Origin: Bradyrhizobium sp. 138
GTDB lineage: Bacteria > Pseudomonadota > Alphaproteobacteria > Rhizobiales > Xanthobacteraceae
DNA length: 64,000 nt
Direction: 5' to 3'
Assembly (NCBI RefSeq): GCF_023074075.1
Contig: NZ_JADPKT010000094.1
Location: forward strand, 310,001-374,000
Position numbers and translations under genes: made by a program. Shown piece after piece: positions 15,865 to 23,538 of this stretch (position 1 is its first letter; the number at the start of each line of letters is the position of its first letter). The notes beneath the pieces were generated by a model that ran no database searches, was not told the DNA's origin, and was given only the letters and a program-made list of their open reading frames with translations.

Positions 15865-15867
15865 ACC

Positions 15868-17034
15868 TCACCCAAAATACCGCGTCAAAATCCCGCGATA
15901 CACCTTCGTCAGCTTCTCCAGATCGGTCACCGGCACGCGCTCGTCGATCTGGTGCATGGTCTGGCCGACCAGGCCGAACTCGATCACCGGGCAATAGCTG
16001 GAGATGAAGCGCGCATCCGACGTGCCGCCTGAGGTCGACAGCTCCGGCTTGCGGCCTGTCACCTCCTCGATCGCGGCCACCGCGAGGTCGGTGAACGGGC
16101 CGGGCTTGGTCACGAACACGTTGGAGTTGGAGGGCTCCCAGACGATGCGGGCGCGGATGCGGTTGCCGCAGGCTTTGGCGAGGCGCGTCTCGACCAGCTC
16201 GCGCAGGGACGCCTGGGTGTGGTTGTCATTGTAGCGGATGTTGAATTTCGCGCGGGCCTCGCCGGGAATGACGTTGCTCGCCTTGTTGCCGACGTCCACT
16301 GAAGTAAATTCGAGGTTGGACGCCTGGAATTGCGCGCTGCCATGGTCGAGCGGCTCGTCGGAGATCGCCACGATCAGGCGCGAGATGTCAGGCACCGGAT
16401 TGGAGGCACGATGCGGATAGGCGACGTGGCCCTGCACACCGTCGACGACGAGCGTGCCGGATTGCGAGCCGCGGCGGCCGACCTTGATGGTGTCACCGAG
16501 CGTCTCGACATTGGAGGGCTCGCCCAGCACGCAATGGTCGAACTTCTCGCCGCGCTCGGCGGCCCATTTGAGCAGCTTGATGGTGCCGTTGATGGAGACG
16601 TCTTCCTCATCGCCGGTGATCAGGAACGAGATCGAGCCCTTTCCATCGTCACGCGGCTTGCCGCCATTGGCGGCGAGATGCTCCAGGACAGCAGCGACCG
16701 AGCAGGCGATGCCGCCCTTCATGTCGACCGCGCCGCGGCCGTGCAGGACCCCGTCCTTCACCTCGCCGGAGAACGCGCCGACGCTCCATGCGCTCTCGTC
16801 GCCCGCCGGCACCACATCGGTATGGCCGGCAAAAGTGAGATGCGGCCCCTCGTTGCCGATCCGCGCATAGAGATTGTCGACGTCGGCAGTGCCTTCCTCG
16901 CTGAAGGTCACGCGGTGGCAAGTGAAGCCGGCGGCAGAGAGGATTTTCTCGAGCACCCCGAGCGCACCGGCATCTTCAGGGGTTACCGAGGGACAGCGGA
17001 TCAGATCGCGGGCAATGGACAAAGCATCGGTCAT
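15868..17034 (-). CDS. dapE: Succinyl-diaminopimelate desuccinylase
   Basis: A 388-residue M20-family metallopeptidase that hydrolyses N-succinyl-LL-diaminopimelate in lysine and peptidoglycan precursor synthesis. Metal-site motifs: FAGHTDVVPAGDESAW (His/Asp, about residues 72-87), GRGAVDMKGGIA (bridging Asp), FLITGDEED (Glu pair) and the C-terminal TSGGTSDARFI plus EFGLVGQTMHQIDERV. Its start overlaps the DUF805 gene stop by 4 bases. dapD lies two genes upstream on the same strand, so the two DAP steps are probably co-expressed. Confidence 0.96.
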   Translation of the reverse strand: MTDALSIARDLIRCPSVTPEDAGALGVLEKILSAAGFTCHRVTFSEEGTADVDNLYARIGNEGPHLTFAGHTDVVPAGDESAWSVGAFSGEVKDGVLHGRGAVDMKGGIACSVAAVLEHLAANGGKPRDDGKGSISFLITGDEEDVSINGTIKLLKWAAERGEKFDHCVLGEPSNVETLGDTIKVGRRGSQSGTLVVDGVQGHVAYPHRASNPVPDISRLIVAISDEPLDHGSAQFQASNLEFTSVDVGNKASNVIPGEARAKFNIRYNDNHTQASLRELVETRLAKACGNRIRARIVWEPSNSNVFVTKPGPFTDLAVAAIEEVTGRKPELSTSGGTSDARFISSYCPVIEFGLVGQTMHQIDERVPVTDLEKLTKVYRGILTRYFG

Positions 17035-17675
17035 GCATTCCGCTTAACATGCATGCCGCCGGGTGGGCTAGCACTGGGCGGGACAAATTCGATCTCGCGG
17101 CTCTGGTCCCAGCTTTTGGCAGGGGGCGTGGCGGAGCGGTCCTCGATGTCGGCCAGCGGATCGGGGCCGAACCGGTTGCTGCCCTCGCTACCACGCATGC
17201 AGAACATCTCGACCAAGCCCCACAGCCACAAGATGGACGCGACCAGCCAGAACGGAAGCATCCAGTAGGAGTCCGGCAGCAGGTCCGAGAACTGGTTGTA
17301 CAGGCCGGGCAGGAAGAAGAACGAAACGATCCACCAGCCATTCCTGTCGCGATCATGCAGCCGCTTGATGGAGGTCGCGAGAAAAATCCAGAGGAACAGC
17401 GACAGGCCGAGCGCCTTCAGGATCAGATTCGTGCGATCGAGGGAGGCCAGCGAGCGATAAGCGCGGGGATCGACCAACTTGAAGAGGTCGTCGAGGCCGA
17501 AGTCAAAATCGAGTTTCAGCGATAGCTTTAACGCCCCGTCGGCACTGACGAGGTGGATCACCTGGCCGATCACACCGAGCAGCGCCGCCAGCAACGCCAC
17601 GATCAGCAGCGCCTGCCACAGCAGGGCGCGGTTGATGCGGCCGTCGAAGCGGAAGAGGTACCAGGTCCAGTCCAT
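17031..17675 (-). CDS. DUF805 membrane protein (larger)
   Basis: A 214-residue DUF805 inner-membrane protein. The family start WTWYLFRFDGRINRALLWQA is followed by two hydrophobic segments, the LFLWIFLATSIKRLHDRDRN loop with the conserved K/R-LHDR motif, then WWIVSFFFLPGLYNQ and a further helix. The C-terminal tail carries GSNRFGPDPL, a DUF805 hallmark. Compared with the next gene it has an insert of about 40 residues after helix 1. Function unknown. It is translationally coupled to dapE (ATGA). Confidence 0.9.
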   Translation of the reverse strand: MDWTWYLFRFDGRINRALLWQALLIVALLAALLGVIGQVIHLVSADGALKLSLKLDFDFGLDDLFKLVDPRAYRSLASLDRTNLILKALGLSLFLWIFLATSIKRLHDRDRNGWWIVSFFFLPGLYNQFSDLLPDSYWMLPFWLVASILWLWGLVEMFCMRGSEGSNRFGPDPLADIEDRSATPPAKSWDQSREIEFVPPSASPPGGMHVKRNA

Positions 17676-17783
17676 GCGATCGGCTCCGGAGGGACGTCGC
17701 CGCCCGGACGTTGGTCGTGATGAAGGGAGTGGGGGTTCGATGAGGTCTCGGTGCGTTCCGCGCGCGGATTTGCACTGCGGAAT

Positions 17784-18326
17784 CTATCTCGCGCTATGCG
17801 GGGCGGAGCCAGAACGGCGAAGAAAATCCGGAAGCCCCTGCGGCTCGGGACGCGACGTGGCGGCGGCAGCACGAGCGGTGCGCGTCGGATCCGGCCCGAA
17901 CCGGTTGGGCCCGTCGGTCCCTGGCAGGAAAAACAACTCGATGACGATCCATGTCTGCAGGAGGGACAGGGCAATCGCCAACATCACGAGCAGCATCTCC
18001 CCGGCGATCGGGATGTCGACGCCGAACGAGAGTCCGAAAAAGGCGCCGTAATAGAGGTAGGAGAGACGATTGATGACGACAACGGCAAGTGCCCACCAGC
18101 CGCTTCTGTTGCGGTCGTGAAGCCTTTTGGCCGTCGTGGCCATGTCGATCCACATCATTGGGATCGCGGCGATCCAGCTCAAGGCTTGTGGTGACGAGAC
18201 CAGAAATAACGGCTTAAGCCAGGTCACGCCCCAGAGCGCGAGGAGAGCCAGCTCCACGACGAGGTATCTGGCGCGGTTGAGGCGGCCCTTGAAGCTGAAC
18301 AATAGCCAGACGAAGTCCATCGCCAC
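17784..18326 (-). CDS. DUF805 membrane protein (shorter paralogue)
   Basis: A 180-residue DUF805 paralogue of the adjacent gene: it starts DFVWLLFSFKGRLNRARYLV, has the MATTAKRLHDRNRSGWW loop, and ends in GTDGPNRFGPDPTRTA. Three to four hydrophobic helices are visible. The tandem pair sits between dapD and dapE on the same strand and probably arose by duplication. The role is unknown; location in a cell-wall precursor block hints at the envelope, but this is only context. Confidence 0.88.
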   Translation of the reverse strand: MAMDFVWLLFSFKGRLNRARYLVVELALLALWGVTWLKPLFLVSSPQALSWIAAIPMMWIDMATTAKRLHDRNRSGWWALAVVVINRLSYLYYGAFFGLSFGVDIPIAGEMLLVMLAIALSLLQTWIVIELFFLPGTDGPNRFGPDPTRTARAAAATSRPEPQGLPDFLRRSGSAPHSAR

Positions 18327-18402
18327 CTCCGGACCGTGCTCTGCGGCTCGCGGTTCCGCAGGTTGGTCGTACCAGGCTGGACTTCGGTTCGACTGCCGGG
18401 CT

Positions 18403-19248
18403 CTAATCCCGCAGCAGCTCGTTGATGCTGGTCTTGGACCGCGTGCGCTCGTCGACGCGCTTGACGATGACGGCGCAGGCGGTGCTGGGGCCGATCTGGC
18501 CGTTCTTCATCGGCTTGCCGGGCAGCGCGCCGGGCACCACGACCGAATATTCAGGCACTTCGCCCATGAAGACCTCGCCGGTCTCGCGGTCGACGATCTT
18601 GGTCGAGGCCCCCAGAAACACGCCCATCGCCAGCACCGCGCCCTTGCGCACGATCACGCCTTCGGCGACCTCGCTGCGCGCGCCGATGAAGCAATCGTCC
18701 TCGATGATGACGGGTTCGGCCTGCAGCGGCTCGAGCACGCCGCCGATGCCGGCGCCGCCGGAGATGTGCACGCGCTTGCCGATCTGCGCGCAGGAGCCGA
18801 CGGTGGCCCAGGTGTCGACCATGGTGCTCTCATCGACGTAAGCGCCGAGATTGACGAAGGACGGCATCAAGACGACATTCTTGGCGATGAAAGCCGAGCG
18901 GCGCACGATGGAGCCGGGCACGGCGCGGAAACCCGCATCACGAAAACGGTTCTCGCCCCAGCCTTCGAACTTCGAGGGCACCTTGTCCCACCAGGTCGCC
19001 TTGCCGGATCCGCCCGGGATAACACCCATGTCGTTGAGGCGGAACGACAGCAGCACGGCCTTCTTCAGCCATTGATTGACCTTCCACTTGCCGTCAGCGC
19101 CGCGCTCGGCAACGCGCGCCTCGCCCTTGTCCAAGGTCTCTAGCGCCTGGTCCACGGCCTCGCGCACCTCGCCTCTGGTCGAGGTCGAAATGCCGTCACG
19201 CGCGTCGAAGGCGCTGTTGATGGTGGATTCGAGGGCTGCAAGGGACAT
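18403..19248 (-). CDS. dapD: Tetrahydrodipicolinate N-succinyltransferase
   Basis: A 281-residue left-handed beta-helix acyltransferase that succinylates tetrahydrodipicolinate from succinyl-CoA, the first committed step of the succinylase DAP branch. It starts MSLAALESTINSAFDARDGI; the hexapeptide-repeat region runs through GAYVDESTMVDTWATVGSCA and IGKRVHISGGAGIGGVLEPL, then IEDDCFIGARSEVAEGVIVR. The frame is open 25 codons further upstream, but the family start is the ATG at 19248, which gives the usual length. Confidence 0.96.
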   Translation of the reverse strand: MSLAALESTINSAFDARDGISTSTRGEVREAVDQALETLDKGEARVAERGADGKWKVNQWLKKAVLLSFRLNDMGVIPGGSGKATWWDKVPSKFEGWGENRFRDAGFRAVPGSIVRRSAFIAKNVVLMPSFVNLGAYVDESTMVDTWATVGSCAQIGKRVHISGGAGIGGVLEPLQAEPVIIEDDCFIGARSEVAEGVIVRKGAVLAMGVFLGASTKIVDRETGEVFMGEVPEYSVVVPGALPGKPMKNGQIGPSTACAVIVKRVDERTRSKTSINELLRD

Positions 19249-19332
19249 CGGGATTTCCTCTGGGGAAGGCGTGGTTTCGCGTGAATTGGAGCGCTTTTTC
19301 GGGATTTGAGGGGGCTGAGTCAAGGCATACTC

Positions 19333-19378
19333 CGCCGTCGTCCCGGGTCTGCGCTTACGCTTGCCCGGGACGAAGGCG
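19333..19378. repeat. Short palindromic repeat, family C copy 2
   Basis: CCGTCGTCCCGGG on the left and CCCGGGACGAAGG on the right, with GCGCTTACGCTTG inside, match the unit at 2469-2507. It lies just after the stop of the HAD phosphatase gene (minus strand) and may form its transcript-end hairpin. Confidence 0.7.
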
Positions 19379-19379
19379 G

Positions 19380-20072
19380 TTATCGTGGCGACAGCCTGCC
19401 CAAAAACCCCGTCAGATCGTCCGTGACGTGGTCGACATGGGCGGCGTCCCGGCCTTCCAGTTCCCAGTCTTCCCGCACGACCTCTTTCGTTCCATCCGGC
19501 ACCACCAGCACGGTGGTCATGCCGAGCTGGTGCGGAACGGTGAGGTTGCGGGCGAGGTCCTCGAACATGGCGGCGCGCGTCGGATCGACCGAATGGTCGG
19601 AGAGGAATTTCCGATACGTCTGCTCAGCCGGCTTCGGCTCGAACCCGGCGGCGATGATGTCGAACACGCCGTCGAAATGGCCGGCGAAGCCGAGCCGCGC
19701 CAGCACCGCATCGACATGGTCGACCGAGCCGTTGGTCAGGATCAGCTTGCGCCCCGGCAGTTTTGCGATGGCTTCGCCGAGCGCCGGGTTCGGCTCCAGC
19801 GGCGAATGGTCGATCTTGTGGACGTAGGCGAGATAGTCGTCGGCGGAGACGCCGTGCAGGGTCATCATGCCGCGCATGGTGGTGCCGAAGCGCCGGTAAT
19901 AGTCCTTCTGGATGTTGCGCGCTTCCGCCGGGCCGACGTTCAGCCAGTTGCAGACGAACTCCCCGATCCGGGCATCGACCTGCTGCCACAGATTGACGTG
20001 ATGCGGGTAGAGCGTGTTGTCGAGGTCGAACACCCAGGTGTCGACATGGTCGAAGCTGCGGAGCGAAGTCAT
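19380..20072 (-). CDS. HAD-superfamily pyrimidine 5'-nucleotidase
   Basis: A 230-residue HAD hydrolase of the Sdt1/PynA-like group. Motif I is WVFDLDNTLYPHHVNLW (nucleophile Asp and acid/base Asp, about residues 13-18), motif II is LILTNGSVDHVD, and motifs III/IV lie in EPKPAEQTYRKFL and ARAAMFEDLARN. The LDNTLYP form and ARNIQKDYYRRFGTTMRGM segment are characteristic of proteins annotated as pyrimidine 5'-nucleotidase, which dephosphorylate UMP/CMP or damaged nucleotides. The long upstream open frame lies antisense-like over the next gene, so the ATG at 20072 was chosen. It is 14 bases downstream of the DUF1036 gene. Confidence 0.88.
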   Translation of the reverse strand: MTSLRSFDHVDTWVFDLDNTLYPHHVNLWQQVDARIGEFVCNWLNVGPAEARNIQKDYYRRFGTTMRGMMTLHGVSADDYLAYVHKIDHSPLEPNPALGEAIAKLPGRKLILTNGSVDHVDAVLARLGFAGHFDGVFDIIAAGFEPKPAEQTYRKFLSDHSVDPTRAAMFEDLARNLTVPHQLGMTTVLVVPDGTKEVVREDWELEGRDAAHVDHVTDDLTGFLGRLSPR

Positions 20073-20086
20073 CAAAACCCTCTCGA

Positions 20087-21073
20087 TCACGGCACCGCGA
20101 AGCGCAGCGTCTTGCCGCCGCTCGACATGTCGACCGCGCCAAAGCCCGTTGCCGAAAATCCGCGCGCGCCGCAATCGGTCTGCTCGTTGGTCTCGAACTT
20201 GGTTTCGCGCGTGCACAGCTGCCTGTCGCCGCCCCAGTTCAGCGGCCTGTCCTTCAGCTTGACGGCGCGGTTGTCGCCATCGACGGCTTCCGCGAAGCTG
20301 AAGATCTGTTTCGGCTGGCCTGTCACATCGGGGTGCAGGCAGGTCTTGGGATCGATGCGATACCAGCCGCGGCTGGTCACGGACCTGCCGTCGTCGGTCG
20401 CGATCGCCGCCATCACCTTGTGCGGCGTGTCGTTGCACCAGGTGAGGCCGGTCGCAGACGGCGTCTGCACCGCATCGACCATGGTCTTGAAGAAGGTTGG
20501 CGAGCCCACGATGTCCGACGACAATCCGCGGCTTTTCAGGAACGCGGCTAGCGCGGCTTGCGTCTTCGGCCCGTCGACGCCGTCGATCGGCGCGGCGTCA
20601 TAGCCTGCGATCACCAAGAGGCGCTGGATGCCGGCGAGGCGGGCCTGCTCGTCGTCATATTCGGAATCCTCGGCGAGGTAGGCGGCGAGGTTGCCGTCCG
20701 CGCCTTGCGTCGGCGTCACCTGCGTGAACGCGACTTGGGTCTGGCCGCTGCGGCACTGCCGTGCCGCCGCAATGACGAAATTGTCCTGTGCCACGCACAG
20801 CATGTCGCGGCCGTTCTGCGGGATCGGGGAGGCGCCATAGACCCCGAGCGCCCGGGCGTGGAGCAGGATGCGGTCGGCCGTCAGCGTGCCCTGCACCATC
20901 ACGCGGCAGGTGGCGGGATCGATCCTGAACCAGCCCCGCGTCGCGGTCGCGGCCTTGTCGTCGATGCCGATCGCGGCCTCGACGACATAGGACATGCGGT
21001 TGCAGATCTTGAGATCGGCGAAAGCGGGCGCGGAGGAGAAGAAGAACGAGACCGCTGCGGCCGGCAACGTCAT
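20087..21073 (-). CDS. Exported DUF1036 protein with central peptidoglycan-binding-like domain
   Basis: A 328-residue protein with an N-terminal signal (MTLPAAAVSFFFSSAPAFA). Two DUF1036 modules are visible: LKICNRMSYVVEAAIGIDDK with RGWFRIDPATC, and LTWCNDTPHKVMAAIATDDG with RGWYRIDPKTC. Between them lies a PG_binding_1-like helical repeat (LLVIAGYDAAPIDGVDGPKT). It is probably periplasmic and may contact peptidoglycan; the DUF1036 function is unknown. I chose the ATG at 21073, since the upstream open frame is translation of the palindromic repeat at 21119-21212. It precedes the HAD gene by 14 bases. Confidence 0.84.
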   Translation of the reverse strand: MTLPAAAVSFFFSSAPAFADLKICNRMSYVVEAAIGIDDKAATATRGWFRIDPATCRVMVQGTLTADRILLHARALGVYGASPIPQNGRDMLCVAQDNFVIAAARQCRSGQTQVAFTQVTPTQGADGNLAAYLAEDSEYDDEQARLAGIQRLLVIAGYDAAPIDGVDGPKTQAALAAFLKSRGLSSDIVGSPTFFKTMVDAVQTPSATGLTWCNDTPHKVMAAIATDDGRSVTSRGWYRIDPKTCLHPDVTGQPKQIFSFAEAVDGDNRAVKLKDRPLNWGGDRQLCTRETKFETNEQTDCGARGFSATGFGAVDMSSGGKTLRFAVP

Positions 21074-21118
21074 CAGGAAGCGGGTGAGGGGGGAGCGGCG
21101 GTGTTTCGGCCCACTCGA

Positions 21119-21212
21119 GTCGTCATGGCCGGGTTTGTCCCGGCCATCCACGTCTTTTTTGCCACGAGAAGAAAGGTCGCGGATGCCCGGGACAAGCCCG
21201 GGCATGACGGCT
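21119..21212. repeat. Palindromic element, family B copy 2
   Basis: CGTCATGGCCGGGTTTGTCC and CGGCCATCCACG on the left are mirrored by CGGATGCCCGGGACAAGCCC and GGGCATGACG on the right, with an unpaired centre near 21153-21178. Same family as 14031-14126 and 23385-23503. Located between argB and the DUF1036 gene. Confidence 0.82.
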
Positions 21213-21234
21213 CTCATGCGTGGCGTGTCTCGTT

Positions 21235-22122
21235 TCACTTGTGGATCAGCGTGCCCGTGCCCTGGTTGGTGAAGAGCTCGAGCAGCACCGCATGCTGCAT
21301 CTTGCCGTCGATGATGACGACGCCCTCGACGCCCTGCTCGAGCGCGTAGATGCAGGTCTCGACCTTCGGGATCATGCCGCCGGAGATGGTGCCGTCGGCG
21401 ATCAGTTTTCGCGCGTCCTTGACGGACAATTGCGGGATCAGCTTCTTCGACTTGTCGAGCACGCCCGGCACATCGGTGAGCAGCAGCAGGCGTTTGGCCT
21501 TCAGCGCGCCGGCCACGGCTCCTGCAAAGGTGTCGGCGTTGACGTTCAGCGTCTGGCCTTCCTTGGAGGTCGCGAGCGGCGCCAGCACCGGGATCAGCTC
21601 GTAGCCGATCAGCTGGTTGAGTAGCGTGAGATCGACCTTCTCGGGGTCGCCGACGAAGCCGAGATCGATCGCCTTCTCGATGTTCGAGCCCGGATCAATG
21701 ATGGTCCGCGTCGTCTTCGACGCTTTGACCATGTTGCCGTCTTTGCCCGACAGCCCGACGGCCTTGCCGCCGGCCTCGTTGATGTAGCCGACGATCTGCT
21801 TGTTGACGGAGCCGGCGAGCACCATCTCGACGATCTCGATGGTCGCGGCATCGGTGATGCGCAAGCCCGCTGCGAATTCCGAGACGATGCCGAGACGCTT
21901 GAGCATGGTCGCGATCTGCGGCCCGCCGCCATGCACCACCACCGGATTGATCGCGGTCTGCTCCAGCAGCACGATGTCGCGGGCAAAATTCTTCGCGGTC
22001 TCCTCGTCGCCCATGGCATGGCCGCCATATTTGATGACGATGGTTTCCTCGTCATACTGCTGCATGTGCGGCAGCGCTTCGGACAGGATGCGGGCCTGGT
22101 CGAGCGGGGAGATGTCGGTCAT
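21235..22122 (-). CDS. argB: Acetylglutamate kinase
   Basis: A 295-residue amino-acid kinase phosphorylating N-acetylglutamate, the second step of arginine synthesis. Motifs: TIVIKYGGHAMGD (phosphate-binding Lys/Gly, about residues 27-39), NPVVVHGGGPQIATML, the substrate segment AAGLRITDAATIEIVEMVLA, and VNADTFAGAVAGALKAKRLL followed by LTDVPGVLD. Length is typical. Argininosuccinate genes are not in the window. The gene sits between engB and dapD on the same strand, a common rhizobial arrangement. Confidence 0.96.
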   Translation of the reverse strand: MTDISPLDQARILSEALPHMQQYDEETIVIKYGGHAMGDEETAKNFARDIVLLEQTAINPVVVHGGGPQIATMLKRLGIVSEFAAGLRITDAATIEIVEMVLAGSVNKQIVGYINEAGGKAVGLSGKDGNMVKASKTTRTIIDPGSNIEKAIDLGFVGDPEKVDLTLLNQLIGYELIPVLAPLATSKEGQTLNVNADTFAGAVAGALKAKRLLLLTDVPGVLDKSKKLIPQLSVKDARKLIADGTISGGMIPKVETCIYALEQGVEGVVIIDGKMQHAVLLELFTNQGTGTLIHK

Positions 22123-22194
22123 GTCGCGGTCTCGCTGGCGGGTCTAACGCGGCCTGCGTTCTATCCGATTGGCGGGCGGGGCGCAAAGTGGTCT

Positions 22195-22347
22195 TCGTGC
22201 CCCGGACGCAGCAGCGCTTCTTCAGCGGTGCGCTGCAGAGCCGGGGCCACGTGGCTGCTGGATCCCGGCTCTGCGGAGCGTCACCATAGCGCGTCGAAGA
22301 CGCGCGTAAACGCGCTTTAGGTGCCGCACCGCGTCCGGGACACGAGC
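22195..22347. repeat. Palindromic element, family D (CGTGCCCCGGACGC ends)
   Basis: CGTGCCCCGGACGC at the left end (about 22197) and GCGTCCGGGACACGAG at the right end (about 22331) form terminal inverted repeats of about 14 bases. Inner arms GAGCCGGGGCCACGTG and GGATCCCGGCTC can also pair. It fills the gap between argB and the DUF423 gene. It looks like a small non-coding dispersed element; only one copy is in the window. Confidence 0.65.
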
Positions 22348-22348
22348 G

Positions 22349-22714
22349 TCACTTCCGCGCCACCAGCGCCGCCAGCGTCATCGCGAGCCAGCCCGCAATC
22401 ATTACCATTCCACCTGTCGGTGCGGCCATCGGAAACAGCGCGTGCCCGGCATATTGCCGCAAGCTGAGGTCGCCCGCGAACAGCGCGGCGCCGATCGCGA
22501 AGCCGAATGCGGCCACGACGCCAATTCCGTCACGCAGAAGGCCGCGCGCGAGCAGGGCTGTGGTCGCAAGTATGGCAGTTGCATGAAACAGCAGCATGGC
22601 GCTTGCCGTGGCCAGCCGGCTCGCATCCGCGCCGTGAGCGGCGGCGGCGGCCAGCGTGACGCCGGCGGCGCCCATCAAGCCGGCAAGCCCGATCAGCAGG
22701 CGATGGGCCACCAT
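22349..22714 (-). CDS. DUF423 family membrane protein
   Basis: A 121-residue protein with four hydrophobic helices and the DUF423 pattern: LLIGLAGLMGAAGVTLAAAA AHG-type first segment, ASAMLLFHATAIL, and the C-terminal APTGGMVMIAGWLAMTL. Function unknown. The ATG at 22714 shares its first base with the engB stop codon (TGATG); a GTG one codon upstream is possible. Confidence 0.88.
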   Translation of the reverse strand: MVAHRLLIGLAGLMGAAGVTLAAAAAHGADASRLATASAMLLFHATAILATTALLARGLLRDGIGVVAAFGFAIGAALFAGDLSLRQYAGHALFPMAAPTGGMVMIAGWLAMTLAALVARK

Positions 22715-23367
22715 CACTTGCTCCGCTCCTCCAGCAGCTTCGCCATGGCTGCGCGCAAGCTCTCCATGCCGGTCGAGCTGCGCGACGATGTCGCGAGCAC
22801 ATTCGGGAACGCGGCCGGATGTTTGGCCAGCGCGGCCTCGGTCTCGATGATGCGCGCTTGCAGCTCGGCGGCCTTCACCTGGTCGGCCTTGGTCAGCACG
22901 ATCTGATAGCTGACCGCGGAGCGGTCGAGCGTCTTCAGAACTTCGAGGTCGACGTCCTTGATGCCGTGCCGCGCGTCGATCAGCACGTAGACTCGCGCGA
23001 GGCTGGCGCGCCCGAGCAGGAATTTGTGGATCAGTTCGGTCCAGGACGCGACCTGGCTCTTGGGCGCCTTGGCATAGCCGTAGCCGGGCATGTCGACGAG
23101 GCGCAGGTCACCCTTGCCGGGGACCTCGAAGAAGATCAGCTCCTGGGTGCGGCCGGGCGTATGCGAGGTGCGCGCCAGCGCGTTGCGACCGGTGAGCGCG
23201 TTGATCAGGCTCGACTTGCCGACATTGGAGCGGCCGGCAAAGGCGACCTCCAGCCCCGCCATCGGCGGCAGCGTCTGGATCGAGGGCGAGGCCCAGATGA
23301 ACTGCCAGTCGCGGGCAAACAGCTTCCGCCCGGCCTCGATCAGCTTCGCATCTTTGTCGTCGGTCAT
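22714..23367 (-). CDS. engB: Ribosome biogenesis GTP-binding protein EngB/YsxC
   Basis: A 217-residue GTPase needed for large-subunit assembly. G1 is AFAGRSNVGKSSLIN, G2 includes TSHTPGRTQ, G3 is LVDMPGYGYAKAP, and G4 is VLTKADQV; G5 lies near VLATSSRSS. The family start FARDWQFIWASPSIQTLPPM is typical. It lies downstream of yidC on the same strand, separated by a family B palindrome. Confidence 0.96.
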   Translation of the reverse strand: MTDDKDAKLIEAGRKLFARDWQFIWASPSIQTLPPMAGLEVAFAGRSNVGKSSLINALTGRNALARTSHTPGRTQELIFFEVPGKGDLRLVDMPGYGYAKAPKSQVASWTELIHKFLLGRASLARVYVLIDARHGIKDVDLEVLKTLDRSAVSYQIVLTKADQVKAAELQARIIETEAALAKHPAAFPNVLATSSRSSTGMESLRAAMAKLLEERSK

Positions 23368-23384
23368 GCGAAGGCTCTTTCCTT

Positions 23385-23503
23385 TCGTCGTGGCCGGGCA
23401 AAAGCGCGAAGCGCGTCTTCCCGTTCAAAATGTCCCGGCCATCCACGTCTTGTTACTGGGCGAGCTTCCAAAACGTGGATGCCCGGGACAAGCCCGGGCA
23501 TGA
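23385..23503. repeat. Palindromic element, family B copy 3
   Basis: CGTCGTGGCCGGGCAAAAGC and TGTCCCGGCCATCCACGTC on the left, and CGTGGATGCCCGGGACAAGC with CCGGGCATGACG on the right. It carries an extra GCGCGAAGCGCG hairpin in the left arm compared with the other two copies. Located between yidC and engB. Confidence 0.8.
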
Positions 23504-23538
23504 CGATGTGGAGGCGGTTTGCCTTGCAGTGACGGCGC

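Noticed and set aside
20087..21238. Longer start for the DUF1036 protein at 21238
   Set aside because: The extra codons are translated from the family B palindrome (VDGRDKPGHD peptide), while the ATG at 21073 begins a normal signal peptide.
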